NCBI RefSeq assembly: GCF_004193775.1
Contig: NC_041019.1
Span: 49,823,928-49,887,927 of the forward strand
DNA length: 64,000 bases
Direction of reading: 5' to 3'
From: Glycine soja
Taxonomy: Eukaryota; Streptophyta; Magnoliopsida; Fabales; Fabaceae
Of this stretch, positions 60,996-64,000 are shown in pieces. The position numbers and the translations under genes were made by a program. The notes under the pieces were generated by a model. It was not told the DNA's origin and did no database searches. It worked only from the letters and a program-made list of their open reading frames with translations. Position 1 is the first letter of the stretch; each line of letters opens with the position of its first letter.

Positions 60996-63900
60996 ATGGA
61001 GAGAAGGGTTGGCTATGAGGTGCTGGTGGCTTTGGTGACCCTTTTGGTTTTCTCATTTGCTTGTGCCACTGCTTCATCATCAGGACCAACAAAACTCCAC
61101 CACCGTGTGGAGCAATTCAGGAGGAATCTGCTTGCTAATGGCCTTGGTAGAACTCCTCCAATGGGGTAAGTGTGTGATTTGTGTTCAGTATCATTATGTT
61201 TCTTCTCTATGTGAGAATGAGTGCTTTTTTTTTTGTTAACTTGTGCTGAGTCTCTCAGTTTCACTGTTTATCACTTACAACACGCTCAACCGAGTTGTCG
61301 GTTTATGTTGTGAATAGTGCTAGCAAGAATCTTAGGAAAACACTCCTTTTCTTTTTCATTAATACCTTAATAATAAGTAGTTACAACTTACAACTAAACA
61401 TGGCTCATTCCTGTCTGGTTCCAAATTCATACATCAAAAGATTTAATGATACTGAGATGTTAAACATTTCCTTTTGGTGCAGGTGGAACAGTTGGAATCA
61501 TTTCAGCTGTCAAATTAACGAAAAAATGATCAGAGAAACTGGTATTTGGTCATATGTGTGTATTATGTGAATTTTGTATTTATCTATCATTTATCAATTA
61601 ATCATTTTACATAAAACTATGTGTACATCCGAGAAATTAGAATTTTTCTTTTATTATTTAGCAAAGATCCACTTAGTTGAGAATTTAGTCTGATTGTGAA
61701 TTTTCTTTATGGGTTTTCAGCTGATGCCCTTGTTTCTACTGGTCTGTCCAAGCTTGGATACACTTATGTCAATATAGGTACATGAAACACATTTTTCAAT
61801 TCTCTTATTATTAAAAAATTTATTAATTTTGTACTTTTTTACTTCGCAAAATGTCATAAGCACAAGCAGTTAACCTTAACCTTAATCCACAATTTTCCAT
61901 TATTGCAGATGATTGTTGGGCTGAATTAAATCGGGATGCTAAGGTATGGTTCTTATGGTTTTTACATGCTTCATTGCATTTGAATTTGCTTACTGCCTCC
62001 CTGAAAGTTATCACATTCAATTAATTTTTTTTTCTTCAAACATTTTTATAGGCTATTGTTGTTGTATTGTTATAGGGTAATCTGGTAGCAAAAAATTCAA
62101 CGTTTCCTTCTGGAATCAAAGCTCTTGCAGATTATGTTCACGGCAAGGGTCTTAAGCTTGGAATTTATTCAGATGCTGGGTACATAGACTTGGCCAAACA
62201 CCTAACTTAGTCCCATGTGCTTTTCCAACTCTTTTTAAACTAAGCTTTAGGTTGGTCAATTTTGCAGGTATTTTACTTGTAGCAAACAGATGCCTGGTTC
62301 TCTTGGTCATGAGTTTCAAGATGCCAAGACTTTTGCATCATGGGTATGAAACATTGTGCTTATTTATTCATGCTTTTCCTTGGAATCATCATATTTAATG
62401 CAATTAAACAAATGGTGATTTTGGTTTATTTACAGGGTATTGATTATTTGAAGTATGATAACTGTAACAATGATGGATCAAAACCAACTGATAGGTAGTC
62501 ATAACTATATTTGCGACTTAGTGTTAATTTTATTTGATCAAATTGAATATTTTAACATAACACTTTGTTCTTTATATATAATTTTTTAAAACAATTGTCT
62601 TCATATGAATAGATACCCTATTATGACTCGGGCTTTAATGATGGCTGGTCGTCCAATCTTCTTCTCACTATGTGAATGGTAATTTTATTTGTTTTAGTAT
62701 TTCATTTTATTGCTCCTCCAAATTTAAGACCTTCCCTCTAATCACATGTGCTTTGTTTGTTAGGGGAGACTTACACCCAGCTCTATGGGGTGCTAAAGTG
62801 GGAAACAGCTGGAGAACTACCAATGACATTAATGATTCATGGGAAAGGTGAACATTATGCATTTAATTTGTTGATACAAATGGAGAAAATTTCTGTTGCC
62901 AATATCATGTGTCTATTACTACTCCTATTCAAGCTAATAACTTGATTTTATAAAATTTAATCAAATAAGGTAGACAATAGACACATTCGAGTAGCAGTAG
63001 ACATTCTAATTGGCCTTGACATGTGATCAAGCGACAAGCAGGGCATGTATCTGTTCACAAAAATTGAATTAATTTGGATTTGTAAAGAAATTGTATGAAA
63101 TTTAACTGAATAAGAGAGATAATAGATACTTTGGAGTGACAATAGACACTCCTTGATTGGTCTTGAAATGTGATCAAGCAGGGTATATAGCTGTTCACCA
63201 AAATTGAATTATTTTGGATTTTAGCTGATAAAGGTAACTATTATCTTTGGCAGCATGGTTTCAAGGGCAGATATGAATGAAGTTTATGCAGAGTATGCAA
63301 GACCTGGTGGTTGGAATGGTTAGAAATTCGTTAACCTTGCGTTTTTCTGAAAGATATTTTATCCAATTGAGATCATTATATTCATTGAACATGTGAATTC
63401 AACAGATCCTGATATGCTTGAGGTGGGAAATGGAGGGATGACAAAAAATGAATATATTGTTCACTTCAGTTTATGGGCCCTTTCCAAGGTACTACTATTA
63501 TTCTTTTGTTTTCCAACATACTGATTTATGTTAAAGCATGTACAAGGCTTTTTTTCCTTTTTTTCCCTCATGCAAAGGTTTATTGCAGGCTCCTCTTCTT
63601 CTTGGCTGTGATGTTAGGAATATGACTAAAGAGACCATGGAGATAGTAGCAAACAAGGAAGTTATTTCAGTTAACCAAGGTGATACATAACTAGGATCAT
63701 TCTGTTATTTCTTACGAAAAAATAGTTTATGTACTAACAATATAAATAGTCTGTACACTGTCATTCAATAAATAGTTATCATATATGATATGTTTATCGC
63801 CATTTACAGAAACCACTTAGAAGTCATAACTACCATGATTTCTGATTAGTTAACAGTATTAAAACCTTTTACATTGTCAATATATAGAAATTAAACTCAT

Positions 63901-64000
63901 TTCTTATACATTGTAGTATACTACCTTTTATTAATATTTATCTCAAACATCGTCAGATCCACTTGGTGTACAAGGTAAAAAGGTTAGGATGGAAGGTGAT
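60996..64000 (+). CDS. Alpha-galactosidase, GH27 (3' end beyond window)
   Basis: Thirteen exons are visible: 60996-61165, 61483-61541, 61721-61777, 61909-61943, 62076-62179, 62268-62343, 62436-62494, 62613-62678, 62764-62847, 63254-63318, 63406-63488, 63589-63679 and 63957 onward. They encode the first 331 residues; all introns are GT-AG with consistent phases. The enzyme removes terminal alpha-1,6-galactose from galactomannan side chains and raffinose-type sugars. A signal peptide (about residues 1-26) and short propeptide precede the barrel start '[13 protein letters not shown]'. Catalytic residues are the nucleophile D175 (LKYDNC) and acid/base D230 ([11 protein letters not shown]), 55 residues apart as in rice and coffee enzymes. 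'[17 protein letters not shown]' is also diagnostic. Start is ATG 60996, not the in-frame GTG at 60987. Normal length is about 400-430 residues, so roughly 80-100 lie outside. Confidence 0.95.

Overview
The window is nuclear DNA of a flowering plant, most likely a legume close to soybean (inferred from gene content and from the style of the repeats; no species marker was tested). It is AT-rich, has spliced genes with GT-AG introns, and carries plant transposon families between genes. Five protein-coding genes are clear: an OVATE-family transcriptional regulator (24257-25390, minus), an ataxin-10/MEE50-like armadillo protein (33621-35537 coding, minus, with an inferred 5' UTR exon near 37620-37700), the thylakoid kinase STN8 (40724-43538, plus), a GH5 endo-beta-mannanase (44994-47570, minus) and a GH27 alpha-galactosidase that runs off the right edge (60996 to beyond 64000, plus). 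Exon joins were worked out by hand from splice signals, reading phase and family conservation.

Layout. 1-14 kb is a transposon graveyard: a decayed Mutator-like transposase (about 3210-4860) with a small hAT element nearby (1866-2084), an inverted-repeat block around a long TA run, a degenerate tRNA-Ile, a tandem duplication, a broken B3-domain gene copy and a CACTA-type terminus with subterminal repeats ending at 13848. 14-24 kb is AT-rich and apparently gene-free. 24-44 kb holds the OFP, a disabled fragment copied from the ataxin-10-like gene (about 28700-28960), a Mutator-type MITE with an 11-bp target duplication (32159-32399), the ataxin-10-like gene and STN8. STN8 and the mannanase converge.

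48.7-58.1 kb between the two glycosidase genes is the main accessory region. It has an internally deleted Ty3/gypsy-type element with both LTRs, primer-binding site and polypurine tract (48765-51585, target duplication CCAAT). It also has a three-level nest: a LINE RNase H remnant split by a 3.8-kb LTR-like insertion (53788-57580), which is itself split by a 1.1-kb solo LTR (54443-55536, target duplication ATCAT). A 160-bp tandem repeat follows.

Functional theme. The mannanase cuts the backbone of galactomannan and the alpha-galactosidase removes its side chains, so two enzymes of one polymer-degrading pathway lie about 13.4 kb apart in divergent orientation with only transposons recognised between them. 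The mannanase also ends in an RDEL tetrapeptide, an ER-retrieval type signal, which is unexpected for a secreted wall hydrolase. No previously undescribed gene system is evident. The most notable observations are the galactomannan pair, the RDEL terminus and the nested transposon architecture.
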